A stretch of 64,000 nucleotides of DNA from Rhizobium sp. BT04. GTDB lineage: Bacteria; Pseudomonadota; Alphaproteobacteria; Rhizobiales; Rhizobiaceae. How positions within the stretch are numbered: the first letter of the stretch is position 1; each line of letters starts with the position of its first letter. Shown in pieces: positions 44,992 through 53,536 of the stretch. The stretch covers positions 3,156,501-3,220,500 of the forward strand of contig NZ_CP125652.1 of NCBI RefSeq assembly GCF_030053135.1, given 5' to 3'. Position numbers and translations under genes: made by a program. The notes below the pieces were generated by a model. The model ran no database searches. It worked only from the letters and a program-made list of their open reading frames with translations, and was not told the origin of the DNA.

Positions 44992-46127
44992 GCGACACGG
45001 CGTCCCTGGCGCCAGACGGAGCGTGTCACCGGCACGCCATGCGAGCGGTGAACGCGGACGAGATCGGCACGCAGCCCGGTGGCGATCCGGCCGCGATCAT
45101 CGAGGCTGACGGTGCGGGCAGGCGTCGACGTCACCATGGCGATCGCCTTCGGCAGCGTAATGCTCTCGACTTCATCGGCGAGGATGAACGGGGCGTGCAG
45201 CAGGCTCAGCGGCACGTAATCGGAGGAAAGCACGTCGAGCACGCCCATTTCGGCAAGGTCCCGGGCGGCGATGTTGCCGGAATGGGATTTGCCGCGCACG
45301 ATGTTCGGCGCGCCCATCAGCACGCTCATGCCGTGCTCGTGCGACGCCCGGGCGGCATCGAAGCTGGTCGGGAATTCGGCAAGCCGCACGCCGTTGTCGA
45401 TCGCCTCGTCGACATGGGAAAGCGTCGCGTCGTCATGGCTTGCCACGGTGATGCCGCGCTCGGCGCAGACCTTGGCGATGGCGTTGCGGTGCGGCGTCGA
45501 ATTGCGCGCCGATTCCGCCTGGCGCTTGGCGACGAAACGGGCAAAGACCTCGTCGCTCAGGCCGCGCTTCTTCTGGTAGTAGAAGATATATTGATCCATG
45601 GTCTGGAACTGCCGCTGGCCGGGCGCGTGATCCATCAGTGAGACCAGCCGCACATGCCGGTCGTTTTCGAAATCGCCGAAATGTTCAAGCACATTGTCGG
45701 CCGAGACCTCGCAGCGCAGGTGCAGCAGGTGCTCGGCGCGCAGCCGGCCTTCCTTCTCCGCCGACTGGATGGCATCGGCCATCTCGCGCATTTCGCCGTG
45801 TTCGAAGCCGCCGTCCTCGTCCGCACCCATGCGCAGGCAGTCGAACACCGTGGTAATGCCCGATGTGACGATCTGGGCGTCGTGCGCCTGGACTGCGGCG
45901 GTCTTATTCCAGCGAATGCCGGGACGCGGCTGGTAATGGCCTTCGAGATGGTCGGTATGCAGCTCGACGAGGCCGGGAATGACGTAGTCGCCTTCGAAAT
46001 CTTCGCCGGCTACCGAACTCCCCTCGGAAATATCGGCGATCTTGCCGTCGCGGATGAGAATCGAGCCTGCGAGGATGTTATCCTCGAGAACGATGCGGGC
46101 GTTGGAAAACACGGTCTCTTTGCTCAT
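44988..46127 (-). CDS. phnM: Alpha-D-ribose 1-methylphosphonate 5-triphosphate diphosphatase PhnM
   Basis: The 379-residue amidohydrolase removes pyrophosphate from the triphosphate intermediate, giving the substrate of PhnJ. Motifs: YVIPGLVELHTDHLEGHYQPRPG (PhnM form of the metal HxH), LMDHAPGQRQF, VASHDDATLSHVDEA, and LSSDYVPLSLLHAP with the metal Asp. The ATG at 46127 matches the family start. It follows the DUF1045 gene by 13 bases and overlaps phnN. Confidence 0.96.
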   Translation of the reverse strand: MSKETVFSNARIVLEDNILAGSILIRDGKIADISEGSSVAGEDFEGDYVIPGLVELHTDHLEGHYQPRPGIRWNKTAAVQAHDAQIVTSGITTVFDCLRMGADEDGGFEHGEMREMADAIQSAEKEGRLRAEHLLHLRCEVSADNVLEHFGDFENDRHVRLVSLMDHAPGQRQFQTMDQYIFYYQKKRGLSDEVFARFVAKRQAESARNSTPHRNAIAKVCAERGITVASHDDATLSHVDEAIDNGVRLAEFPTSFDAARASHEHGMSVLMGAPNIVRGKSHSGNIAARDLAEMGVLDVLSSDYVPLSLLHAPFILADEVESITLPKAIAMVTSTPARTVSLDDRGRIATGLRADLVRVHRSHGVPVTRSVWRQGRRVA

Positions 46128-46140
46128 GTCGTCAGGTCTT

Positions 46141-46836
46141 TCAGCTTTTGGCGCCGGCAAGCGGCAGCCAGGAATGAACTTTGAACGGGGCGCCGCGCGT
46201 CTCCTCGACGAAGACGGCAAGGCCGGAAATCGAAAGCGGCCGGCCGGTGAAATCGGCAAAACGCTCGGTCAGAATCGCTTTCATCACCTCGGCGCGTGTC
46301 TCGGGCACTTGCCCGCTCAGCGTCATGTGGAAGCCGAAATCCTCCATGACGTAAGGATAACCCCAGCGCTGCAGATTGGCGCGCTGGCTGTCGCTGAGCT
46401 TCTCCGGGTTGCGCCGCGCGACATCGGCCGGAGAAAGCGCTGCGCGGAACGGCTCGAAGGACTTTACCACCTTCGCGGCGAAATCCTGAAGAGGTTGATG
46501 AAGAGAAGAGGGAACGAGGGCAAAAAAACGGCCGAGCTGGCCGAGCACCAGCTCGGGAATCTCGAAGGCGGGGGTGCGCGCGGCAAACTCCTCGGCAACC
46601 GTCAGGAGATCCTTCTCGGTGACGGAGGCCGCGAGCGAAAATGGCGCCTTGATCGTCGCATGAAAGCCGTAGCGGCGCGGATCGGCGGTCAGCTCGAACT
46701 GCTCCGCCTGGCCGAGCCGCTCATGGTCCGGTGCGGCGTAGGTCTCACCGCTGAAGGCATCGCGGCCGAGCCAGAGCGAGGCCGCGCCGACGAGGGGATC
46801 ATCCTTCGGCGGCGAGAAATAGAGAGCGTAGCGCAA
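46141..46836 (-). CDS. DUF1045 phosphonate-cluster protein (2H phosphoesterase fold)
   Basis: The 231-residue protein carries two H-x-T motifs, FHATIKAPF (about residue 60) and FHMTLSGQVP (about residue 173), the catalytic pair of 2H phosphoesterases. It starts LRYALYFSPPKDDPL. A TTG at 46836 is preceded by AGGA eight bases away. DUF1045 genes occur within C-P lyase clusters. Since phnP (cyclic phosphate diesterase) is absent here, it may open the ribose cyclic phosphate. That role is inference. It lies 138 bases after phnE2. Confidence 0.85.
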   Translation of the reverse strand: MRYALYFSPPKDDPLVGAASLWLGRDAFSGETYAAPDHERLGQAEQFELTADPRRYGFHATIKAPFSLAASVTEKDLLTVAEEFAARTPAFEIPELVLGQLGRFFALVPSSLHQPLQDFAAKVVKSFEPFRAALSPADVARRNPEKLSDSQRANLQRWGYPYVMEDFGFHMTLSGQVPETRAEVMKAILTERFADFTGRPLSISGLAVFVEETRGAPFKVHSWLPLAGAKS

Positions 46837-46974
46837 GGCTTTTATCCTGGGGATCGTCGAAACGGGGAGCGCAATGTGCAGTGATTTGGCGGCGAACCGC
46901 AAGCAGGTTCCGGCTAAAAGATTTCCGTGACAGAATGATGATGACGACGCCGCCATCGCCTTTTGTCCGGCGGA

Positions 46975-48318
46975 TCAGTGCGCTTTCGTGCCCATCAGCC
47001 GATGACGCAGCGCGTTCGAGGCGGCGTCGAAAAGGAAGACGACGATGAGGATCAGAATGACCATGTAAGCGACGTTTTCCCAGTTGGCATTGGTGCGCAT
47101 GGCCTCCCAGAGTTTGAGGCCGATGCCGCCCGCGCCGACGGCGCCGATGATGGTCGCGCCGCGCACGTTGGATTCCCATTGGTAGAGCGTCTGGCTGACG
47201 ATGACGGGAACAATCTGCGGCATAATGCCGTAACGATGGACGAGCACGGTCTCAGCGCCGGTCGATTTGACGCCCTCCCGCGGCTTGTTGTCGATGTTTT
47301 CGAGCCCTTCGGCATAGAGCTTGCCGAGTGTGCCCGTTTCGGTGAGGAAGATCGCGCCGCTGCCGGCAAGCGGGCCGGGACCGAAGGCGCGCGTCAGGAA
47401 CAGCGCCCAGATCAGCATGTCGACCGAGCGCAGGAAATCGAAGAAGCGCTTCAGCACCTGGTTCAGGAAGCGGTTCGGCGTGATGTTGCGCGCTGCCATG
47501 AAGGCGAGCGGGAAGGCGGCGAGCGAGCCGAGCAAAGTTCCGAGGAACGCCATGACGATCGTCTGGAAAAGCTTGGTCCAGACGTCGCCGTGCTGCCATT
47601 CGCTGTTGTTCCAGATGTCGTCGAAGGCGAGCGACAGGTTGGATTGGTCGGGCTTGATGCGCGGGCCGGAGACGATGAGGCTGATAACCTCGCCGACCGG
47701 CTTGTCGAAGAAGGACGATTGCGTATCGAAGATGAAATTCGCCCAGCCGATAAAACGCTTGCGGATTTTCACCCTGTCGACGGAAATGCTGACATTGCCG
47801 GCAAAGCCGAGATCGGCGAGCACGTTGTCGTCATAAACCGTCATCCAGCCGGGCACCGGCCCGACGACTTTCGGCGTGCCGCTCGAAACGTCGACGGGGA
47901 CGCTGACGCCGTGCGCGGTGACGATCGTCTCGCTCTTCGAGACGGTGACGGTGCGGCTGGTGCCGCTGATCGAAACGGTGATGCTGCCGTCGGGATTGTG
48001 GACCAGCCAGGCCGGGTGCGGATTGTCGCCGAGCGGCGAGAAACGCGGATAGCGGATGTCGATCGAACCGTCATCCCCAATGCGGAGTTCCGGCTGAACG
48101 TCGTAACTCACCCATTGGCTGAGATAGATGCCGACACGCTCCCAATGGGCTTCGGCAAAGAGCTTGGGCAGATCGAAGAACCAGACGGCGTAGAAGCCGT
48201 AGAGCAGTGTGGCGATGACGACCATCAGCCCGCCGAAACGCTGGCGGAACGACCGGTGGAAATATTCCGGATAGCGCATTTCGATCTCATGCATGCGGTT
48301 GGCGTCGATCACCGACAT
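46975..48318 (-). CDS. phnE: Phosphonate ABC transporter permease PhnE, second copy with large insert
   Basis: The 447-residue inner-membrane permease has one N-terminal helix (LMVVIATLLYGFYAVWFF). About 190 residues follow that look soluble and beta-rich (approximately 55-250, e.g. SITVSISGTSRTVTVSKSET). The normal PhnE permease domain comes after, with the EAA-like loop GIMPQIVPVIVSQTLYQWESN and GAVGAGGIGLKL. Family members are usually 260-320 residues. The start at 48318 has GAGG upstream, seven bases after phnE1. Confidence 0.9.
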   Translation of the reverse strand: MSVIDANRMHEIEMRYPEYFHRSFRQRFGGLMVVIATLLYGFYAVWFFDLPKLFAEAHWERVGIYLSQWVSYDVQPELRIGDDGSIDIRYPRFSPLGDNPHPAWLVHNPDGSITVSISGTSRTVTVSKSETIVTAHGVSVPVDVSSGTPKVVGPVPGWMTVYDDNVLADLGFAGNVSISVDRVKIRKRFIGWANFIFDTQSSFFDKPVGEVISLIVSGPRIKPDQSNLSLAFDDIWNNSEWQHGDVWTKLFQTIVMAFLGTLLGSLAAFPLAFMAARNITPNRFLNQVLKRFFDFLRSVDMLIWALFLTRAFGPGPLAGSGAIFLTETGTLGKLYAEGLENIDNKPREGVKSTGAETVLVHRYGIMPQIVPVIVSQTLYQWESNVRGATIIGAVGAGGIGLKLWEAMRTNANWENVAYMVILILIVVFLFDAASNALRHRLMGTKAH

Positions 48319-48325
48319 GGCGGCC

Positions 48326-49285
48326 TCAATGTTGCAGGAGGAAGGCATGATCGCCGACGAGCCGGCGGCGCAGCCATGCAGAGAATTGGTCGACGGCGAC
48401 GATCGTCACGAACAGCAGCAGAACGAGCGCCATCGTCTTGGCGCCGAAGCCGCGCGAGATCGAAAGTTTCAGTTCCTCGCCGATACCGCCGCCGCCCACA
48501 GCGCCGATGATGGTCGAGGCGCGCACGTTGATCTCGAGGCGCAGCAGCGCGTAGGAGGTGAAATTCGGCAGCACCTGCGGCAGGGCGCCGAAGCGCACGC
48601 GTTCCCACCAGTTGGCGCCGACGGCTTTCATGCCCTCATCGGGCTTCATGTCGATATTCTCGGCCACTTCATAGAAGAGTTTACCGAGCGCCCCGATCGT
48701 GTGCAGGGTGATGGCAATGATGGCGGCGACCGGCCCGATCGAAAGGATCGCCGAAAACAGGCCGGCAATGACGATCTCGGGGAAGGCGCGCAGGAATTCC
48801 ATCAGCCGCTTGGTGAAGATGCGCAGCGGCCATGAATTCGTCAGGTTGCGGGCGGCAAAGAAGCTCAAGGGAACGGCTAAGACGAAGGCGACGATCGTCG
48901 AGATCAGCGCCACGTTGATCGTGACGATCATCAGCTCGAAATATTCGGGAATGTAGAAGGCGCCCCAGACATAGACGCGGCCCCTGTCGAAATTGAATTC
49001 CTCGCCGCCTCTGTCGTTCACGCTCGCTATGTCGAACAGCGCGCGCCAGACGTCGTTCCAATCCTTGGGGATGAGCCAGCTCAGGAAATCGAAGAGATGC
49101 GGCAGGCGCTCGAAGAAATGGCCGGCATTGCTCTCGTCGGCGAAGCGGACGGAACTGACGAAAGCCGCAATGAGGATAACCAGGCCGAGAACCGTGTAGA
49201 AGCGGCGCTTGGCGACCATCCGGTCCCAGGCCGTAGCGATCTCCTGCGTGCTCTGCATGTGCGGCTGTGTATCGGCAATAGTCAT
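48326..49285 (-). CDS. phnE: Phosphonate ABC transporter permease PhnE
   Basis: The 319-residue permease has five or six membrane helices. The binding-protein-dependent loop reads FGALPQVLPNFTSYALLRLEINVRASTIIGAVGGGGIGEEL, split here as conserved PhnE elements (residues about 215-260). It pairs with the larger phnE2 to form the membrane channel for PhnD-delivered phosphonates. ATG 49285 lies five bases after GAGG. A RIME element separates it from phnD. Confidence 0.93.
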   Translation of the reverse strand: MTIADTQPHMQSTQEIATAWDRMVAKRRFYTVLGLVILIAAFVSSVRFADESNAGHFFERLPHLFDFLSWLIPKDWNDVWRALFDIASVNDRGGEEFNFDRGRVYVWGAFYIPEYFELMIVTINVALISTIVAFVLAVPLSFFAARNLTNSWPLRIFTKRLMEFLRAFPEIVIAGLFSAILSIGPVAAIIAITLHTIGALGKLFYEVAENIDMKPDEGMKAVGANWWERVRFGALPQVLPNFTSYALLRLEINVRASTIIGAVGGGGIGEELKLSISRGFGAKTMALVLLLFVTIVAVDQFSAWLRRRLVGDHAFLLQH

Positions 49286-49298
49286 CAACGCCTCGCCT

Positions 49299-49409
49299 AC
49301 TTCATAATTCTATCCTCAAATCGAGATCGATTTGAGGATAGAATTATGCAGCAATTCAAAGTGCTACAGCGTCCTTTGCGCGTCTTACGAGACGCGCGGC
49401 GCTGTAGTC
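49299..49409. repeat. RIME-like intergenic mosaic element inside the phn operon
   Basis: TAATTCTATCCTCAAATCGA / TCGATTTGAGGATAGAATTA, then CAATTCAAAGTG, then CTACAGCG ... CGCGCGGCGCTGTAG. It is a full-length copy inserted between phnD and phnE1, so it will be transcribed as two strong hairpins in the operon mRNA. Confidence 0.82.
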
Positions 49410-49459
49410 ACTAAGAAAAGGGCGGCCGTTTCCGACCGCCCCGCATTCCGGAAAGCCGA

Positions 49460-50365
49460 TCAGCCGCCGATAGCAGCTTTGCGAACTTCAACGACGGCGT
49501 TGTAGAAGTCGTGCTTGACGGGCGAATAGCCCTTGTAGTCGCCGCCTTCGACAGCCGCGAAGCACTTGTGATCCTTCTCCGGCAGAGCCGTGAAGAAGGC
49601 TGCAAGCTTCTTCTGCCAGTCCTGGCCGAGAGCGTTGCGAACGACGAGCGGGCCGTTCGGGATCAGCGGCGAGCGCCAAACTTCAACGAGCTTGTTCGGG
49701 TCGACGGCGCCCTTGTCCACTTCCTTGCGGAAGGTGCCGGAGGTGTAGCCATCCTTGAAATCGCCGAGGCCCGAGCTGTCGTCGACGGCGACGTCGACCT
49801 TGCCGTCATAAGCGGCAAGCAGGTTGTTCTCGTGACCGCCGTTGAACTGCGTCGAAGCGAAGAACTTGTCGTTCGGCATGCCCGTGTCCTTCGGGATCTG
49901 CGTCAGCGGAACGAGATAGCCGGAGGTGGAGTCTGGATCGGCGTAGCCGAGCTTCTTGCCCTTGGCGTCCTTGATGGACTTGATGCCGGATGATTTCAGC
50001 GCGAGGCCGATCGAGTAGTAGCCCGTCGAGCCGTCCTTCTGCTGCGTCGTCAGGATCGGCGTGACAGCCTTCGGATCCTTGATGTAGACGGCTGCGTAGC
50101 CGGAAGCGCCGAGTTCGGCGAAGTCGAGCGTGCCGCCGAGCAGGCCCTGGATGACGCCGTCATAATCGGCGGCCGGGAAGAGCGAAACCTTCTCGAAGCC
50201 GAACTCCTGCTTCAGGTGGTCGGCAAGGCAGGCGTAATTGCGCAGGCGGTCGGTTTCATTTTCGCCGCCGAGGATGCCGATGCGGAATTCCTTGAGATCT
50301 GCAGCATGGCCGGCGCCGGCGAGCGCGAAGAGCGCCGTTGCCGCAAAGAGTGCTTTCTTCAACAT
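49460..50365 (-). CDS. phnD: Phosphonate ABC transporter substrate-binding protein PhnD
   Basis: The 301-residue periplasmic binding protein has a signal peptide (1-21, MLKKALFAATALFALAGAGH). The mature part shows FRIGILGGENETDRLRNYAC, DFAELGASGYAAVYI, YADPDSTSGYLVP and VAVDDSSGL, matching PhnD. It captures phosphonates for the PhnCE transporter. 83 bases separate it from phnC, and the RIME follows. Confidence 0.95.
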   Translation of the reverse strand: MLKKALFAATALFALAGAGHAADLKEFRIGILGGENETDRLRNYACLADHLKQEFGFEKVSLFPAADYDGVIQGLLGGTLDFAELGASGYAAVYIKDPKAVTPILTTQQKDGSTGYYSIGLALKSSGIKSIKDAKGKKLGYADPDSTSGYLVPLTQIPKDTGMPNDKFFASTQFNGGHENNLLAAYDGKVDVAVDDSSGLGDFKDGYTSGTFRKEVDKGAVDPNKLVEVWRSPLIPNGPLVVRNALGQDWQKKLAAFFTALPEKDHKCFAAVEGGDYKGYSPVKHDFYNAVVEVRKAAIGG

Positions 50366-50448
50366 GTTCTCTCCTATTGACCGGTGTCCCCGGCCTTCCC
50401 GTTACGAAGAAGTGTGCCCTTGACGCGGGCGCTCGATCGCGGCCGTCT

Positions 50449-51297
50449 CTAAAGACCGGCCAGCGCCAGCGGTTGGGTGCCGGCGGATTGATTGTCTGCC
50501 CGCTCGGGGGCGATATTGATCGATGTCGAGGTCACCGTTTCGTCGATGCCGGCGCCGTCCTTATCCGTCCCGTAGATTTCCTTCACCGCTTCGGCCGTCA
50601 ATTCCGTGGGCTTGCCGTCGAAGACGACGCGGCCGCCGGCCATGCCGACGATGCGCTCACAATAATTGCGGGCGGTATCGAGCGTGTGGAGGTTGGTGAT
50701 GACGGTGATGCCCTCGCGCTCGTTGATATCGCGCAGCGCATCCATGACGATCTTGGCGTTCAACGGGTCGAGTGAGGCGATCGGTTCGTCGGCGAGCACC
50801 ATCTTCGGGTTCTGCATCAGCGCGCGGGCGATTGCTACGCGCTGCTGCTGGCCACCGGACAGCGTGCCGGCCGGCTGCAGCGCCGTCTGCTCGATGCCGA
50901 GGCGTTCCAGCGCCGCGATGGCATGCACGCGCTCCTCGCGGGTGAAGATGTTGAGCAGGCTCATCAGCGTCGAGCGGTGATTGAGGCGGCCGAGCATGAC
51001 ATTTGTGAGAACATCTAGGCGCGGCACCAGGTTGAACTGCTGGAAGATCATCGCGCAGTCGCGCTGCCAGTTGCGCAGCGCCCGGCCGCGAAGCCCAGAG
51101 ACCTCGACGCCGGCGAAGTGAATGGAGCCGGAGCTCGGCTCCTGCAAGCGGTTGATCATGCGCAGCAGCGTCGACTTGCCGGCGCCGGAGCGGCCGATGA
51201 TGCCGACCATCTGGCCCTGGGGAATGTCGAGCGTGACGGCATCGACGGCGAGCTTTTTTCCGAACCGACGTGTGACATTCTTCAGCTCGAACATCAT
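50449..51297 (-). CDS. phnC: Phosphonate ABC transporter ATP-binding protein PhnC
   Basis: The 282-residue ATPase has Walker [20 protein letters not shown], signature [15 protein letters not shown] and Walker [15 protein letters not shown], with the PhnC-specific segments [20 protein letters not shown] and [14 protein letters not shown]. The C-terminus (about 25 residues, ending [10 protein letters not shown]) is variable. GGGAAG precedes ATG 51297, and the ATG at 51294 is equally possible. It is separated from the phn core by 114 bases, so it may have its own promoter. Confidence 0.95.
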   Translation of the reverse strand: MMFELKNVTRRFGKKLAVDAVTLDIPQGQMVGIIGRSGAGKSTLLRMINRLQEPSSGSIHFAGVEVSGLRGRALRNWQRDCAMIFQQFNLVPRLDVLTNVMLGRLNHRSTLMSLLNIFTREERVHAIAALERLGIEQTALQPAGTLSGGQQQRVAIARALMQNPKMVLADEPIASLDPLNAKIVMDALRDINEREGITVITNLHTLDTARNYCERIVGMAGGRVVFDGKPTELTAEAVKEIYGTDKDGAGIDETVTSTSINIAPERADNQSAGTQPLALAGL

Positions 51298-51359
51298 GCT
51301 CTTCCCTTGCGATCCAGGCCTTGATCAGCATCGCATTAGTCCCGCTTGATGAACCTCGC

Positions 51360-51386
51360 ATGTCATATTTGTGTAAGTCTTGTCAC
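51360..51386. promoter_or_regulatory. Candidate PHO-box-like repeats upstream of phnC
   Basis: ATGTCAT-attt-GTGTAAG (51360-51377) has the 7+4+7 layout of a PhoB box (CTGTCAT-N4-CTGTCAT), and a further TGTCAC lies at 51381. The repeats point away from phnC, which weakens the call. Phosphate-starvation control of phnCDE is known in rhizobia. Confidence 0.35.
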
Positions 51387-51411
51387 AATTCTCCGCCCCT
51401 ATATCGAGGGT

Positions 51412-52029
51412 TTAGCCACTATAGCGGGACAGGAAATCTTCCGCGCTCAGGTTGCGGAAATCCTGCAGCGCCTGACGCAACCGCTCGTGCTCCCAGTCCC
51501 ACCAGGCAAGCCTGTCCATCCGCTCGCCGATCTCTTTCGGAAAGCGCTCGCGGATGAGTTTGCCCGGCACGCCGCCGACGATCGTGTAGGATGCAACGTC
51601 CTTGGACACGACGGCGCCGGCCCCGATCACCGCGCCGTTGCCGACGCTGACGCCGGGCAAGATGGTCGCCCCATGGCCGATCCAGACGTCGTTGCCGATC
51701 GTCACGCGGTTTGCGCGCCGCCAGGCGAAGAAGTCCGTCTCCATGTCGCCGTCCGGCCAGTAGTCGGCGGCGCGATAGGTGAAATGATGCAGCGTCGCGC
51801 GCCAGGTCGGATGGTTTGTGGCATTGATGCGCACGGCGGCGGCGATATTGACGAATTTGCCGATCGTCGCACACCAGACGGAGCCGTCCTGCATGATGTA
51901 GGAATAATCGCCGAAGGCGGCCTCGCTGATGCGGCAGCGTTCCGAGACCTCCGTATAGCGTCCGAAGGTGGAGTCGCTGACGGAGGCCGTCTCATGAAAA
52001 TAGGGCTCGATACCAAGCTTGCGGCTCAT
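51412..52029 (-). CDS. Phn-cluster acyltransferase, hexapeptide repeat family
   Basis: The 205-residue left-handed beta-helix protein has hexapeptide repeats in two blocks (FGRYTEVSERCRISEAAFGD; NDVWIGHGATILPGVSVGNG, GAVIGAGAVVSKDVASYTIV), ending VGGVPGKLIRERF. This is the transferase family repeatedly found inside C-P lyase operons. It probably acylates a phosphonate, intermediate or product, but its substrate is unknown to me. It overlaps phnL by four bases (ATGA). Confidence 0.9.
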   Translation of the reverse strand: MSRKLGIEPYFHETASVSDSTFGRYTEVSERCRISEAAFGDYSYIMQDGSVWCATIGKFVNIAAAVRINATNHPTWRATLHHFTYRAADYWPDGDMETDFFAWRRANRVTIGNDVWIGHGATILPGVSVGNGAVIGAGAVVSKDVASYTIVGGVPGKLIRERFPKEIGERMDRLAWWDWEHERLRQALQDFRNLSAEDFLSRYSG

Positions 52030-52733
52030 GCAGCGATCTTTCTGGGTGAGAATTGCTGGACGTCGAGGATGCGGTCGGCGACGGCTTCGCGCACCTCTTC
52101 GTCGTGGAAGATGCCGAGAAGGGCCACCCCTGCCGTTTTCTTTTCCGCGATCATGCCGACGACGACGGCACGGTTCCTGGCATCGAGCGAGGCTGTGGGT
52201 TCGTCGAGAAGCAGGATCGTGTGTTCGGTGATGAAGCCGCGGGCGATGTTGACACGTTGCTGCTCGCCGCCGGAGAAGGTCGCGGGCGGAAGCTGCCAGA
52301 GCGCTTCCGGCAGATTGAGCCGGGCCAGCAGGGCGCCCGCTTTTTCTCGTGCCGTGGCGGCTTCTTCGCCGCGCGCCACGAGCGGTTCGGCGACCACGTC
52401 GATCGCCGCCACGCGCGGCACGGTGCGCAGGAACTGGCTGACATAGCCGAGCGTATGGCGCCGCACGTTGAGCACGGTGCGCGGATCGGCAGAGGCCAGA
52501 TCGACGATACGCCCGTCGTGGCGGATCAGGATCTGGCCGGTGTCGACGGCATAATTGCCGTAGATCATCTTCAGCAGCGAGCTCTTGCCGATGCCCGAGG
52601 GGCCGCCGAGCACGACGCATTCGCCTGCTGCGACCGAAAAGGCGACATCGGAGACGACGGGCAGTTTGATGCCGTCGCGCAGATGCATGGTGAAGCTCTT
52701 CGAGACTTCGGAAACGACGAGGGGCGTTGGCAT
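52026..52733 (-). CDS. phnL: C-P lyase ABC-type protein PhnL
   Basis: The 235-residue ABC ATPase of the C-P lyase system is not a transporter subunit. It opens TPLVVSEVSKSFTMHLRDGI and has Walker A LGGPSGIGKSSLLKMIYGNY, signature FSGGEQQRVNIARGFI and Walker B ILLLDEPTASLD. The sequence MHLRDGIKLPVV is characteristic of PhnL. The ATG at 52733 matches the family start. It lies 26 bases after phnK. Confidence 0.95.
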   Translation of the reverse strand: MPTPLVVSEVSKSFTMHLRDGIKLPVVSDVAFSVAAGECVVLGGPSGIGKSSLLKMIYGNYAVDTGQILIRHDGRIVDLASADPRTVLNVRRHTLGYVSQFLRTVPRVAAIDVVAEPLVARGEEAATAREKAGALLARLNLPEALWQLPPATFSGGEQQRVNIARGFITEHTILLLDEPTASLDARNRAVVVGMIAEKKTAGVALLGIFHDEEVREAVADRILDVQQFSPRKIAA

Positions 52734-52759
52734 GAATGTCTTCTTCCTTGTTTCGGGCC

Positions 52760-53536
52760 TCAAACCTGCAGGATCGAGGAGACGAGCAACTGCGTGTAAG
52801 GTTCTCTGGGATCGTCGAGCACCCGGTCGGTGAGGCCGTGCTCGATGATGTAGCCGTCCTTCATCACCATCATCCGGTGCGAGAGCAGGCGGGCGACGGC
52901 GAGATCGTGGGTGACGATGATGGCCGAGAGGCCGAGATCGTTGACGAGGCCGCGCACGAGATCGAGCAGGCGCGCCTGCACCGAGACGTCGAGGCCGCCT
53001 GTGGGTTCGTCCATGAAGACGAGGCGCGGGCCGGTGACGAGGTTGCGGGCGATCTGCAGGCGCTGGCGCATGCCGCCGGAAAAGGCGCGCGGCTGGTCGT
53101 CGATGCGGTCGGCGTCGATCTCGACGCGTTCCAGCCAGTCGATCGCCGAGGCGCGGATCTTGCCGTAGTGCCGGTCGCCGATCGCCATCAGCCGTTCACC
53201 GACATTGGCGCCGGCCGAGACCGCCATGCGCAGGCCGTCGGCCGGGTTCTGGTGCACGAAACCCCAGTCGGTGCGCATCAGGAAGCGCCGTTCGGCCTCG
53301 TTCATGCGGTAGAGATCACGGTAGCTGCCGTCGCGCATGTGGTATTCGACGCTGCCGGTCGTCGGCATCAGCCGGGTGGAGATGCAGTTCAGCAGCGTCG
53401 TCTTGCCCGAACCGGATTCGCCGACGATGGCCAGCACTTCACCGGGCCAGAGCTCGAAGGAGATGTTCCGGCAGCCAATGCGGTTGCCGTAGAATTTCGA
53501 AACGTCATGGACTTTGAGAAGCGGTGTGTCGGTCAT
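52760..53536 (-). CDS. phnK: C-P lyase ABC-type protein PhnK
   Basis: The 258-residue ABC ATPase binds the PhnGHIJ core. It has Walker A VGESGSGKTTLLNCIS, signature FSGGMRQRLQIARNLV and Walker B RLVFMDEPTGGLD, plus TDWGFVHQNPADGLRM, which is diagnostic of PhnK and differs from oligopeptide ATPases. The start at 53536 overlaps the phnJ stop (ATGA). Confidence 0.96.
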   Translation of the reverse strand: MTDTPLLKVHDVSKFYGNRIGCRNISFELWPGEVLAIVGESGSGKTTLLNCISTRLMPTTGSVEYHMRDGSYRDLYRMNEAERRFLMRTDWGFVHQNPADGLRMAVSAGANVGERLMAIGDRHYGKIRASAIDWLERVEIDADRIDDQPRAFSGGMRQRLQIARNLVTGPRLVFMDEPTGGLDVSVQARLLDLVRGLVNDLGLSAIIVTHDLAVARLLSHRMMVMKDGYIIEHGLTDRVLDDPREPYTQLLVSSILQV

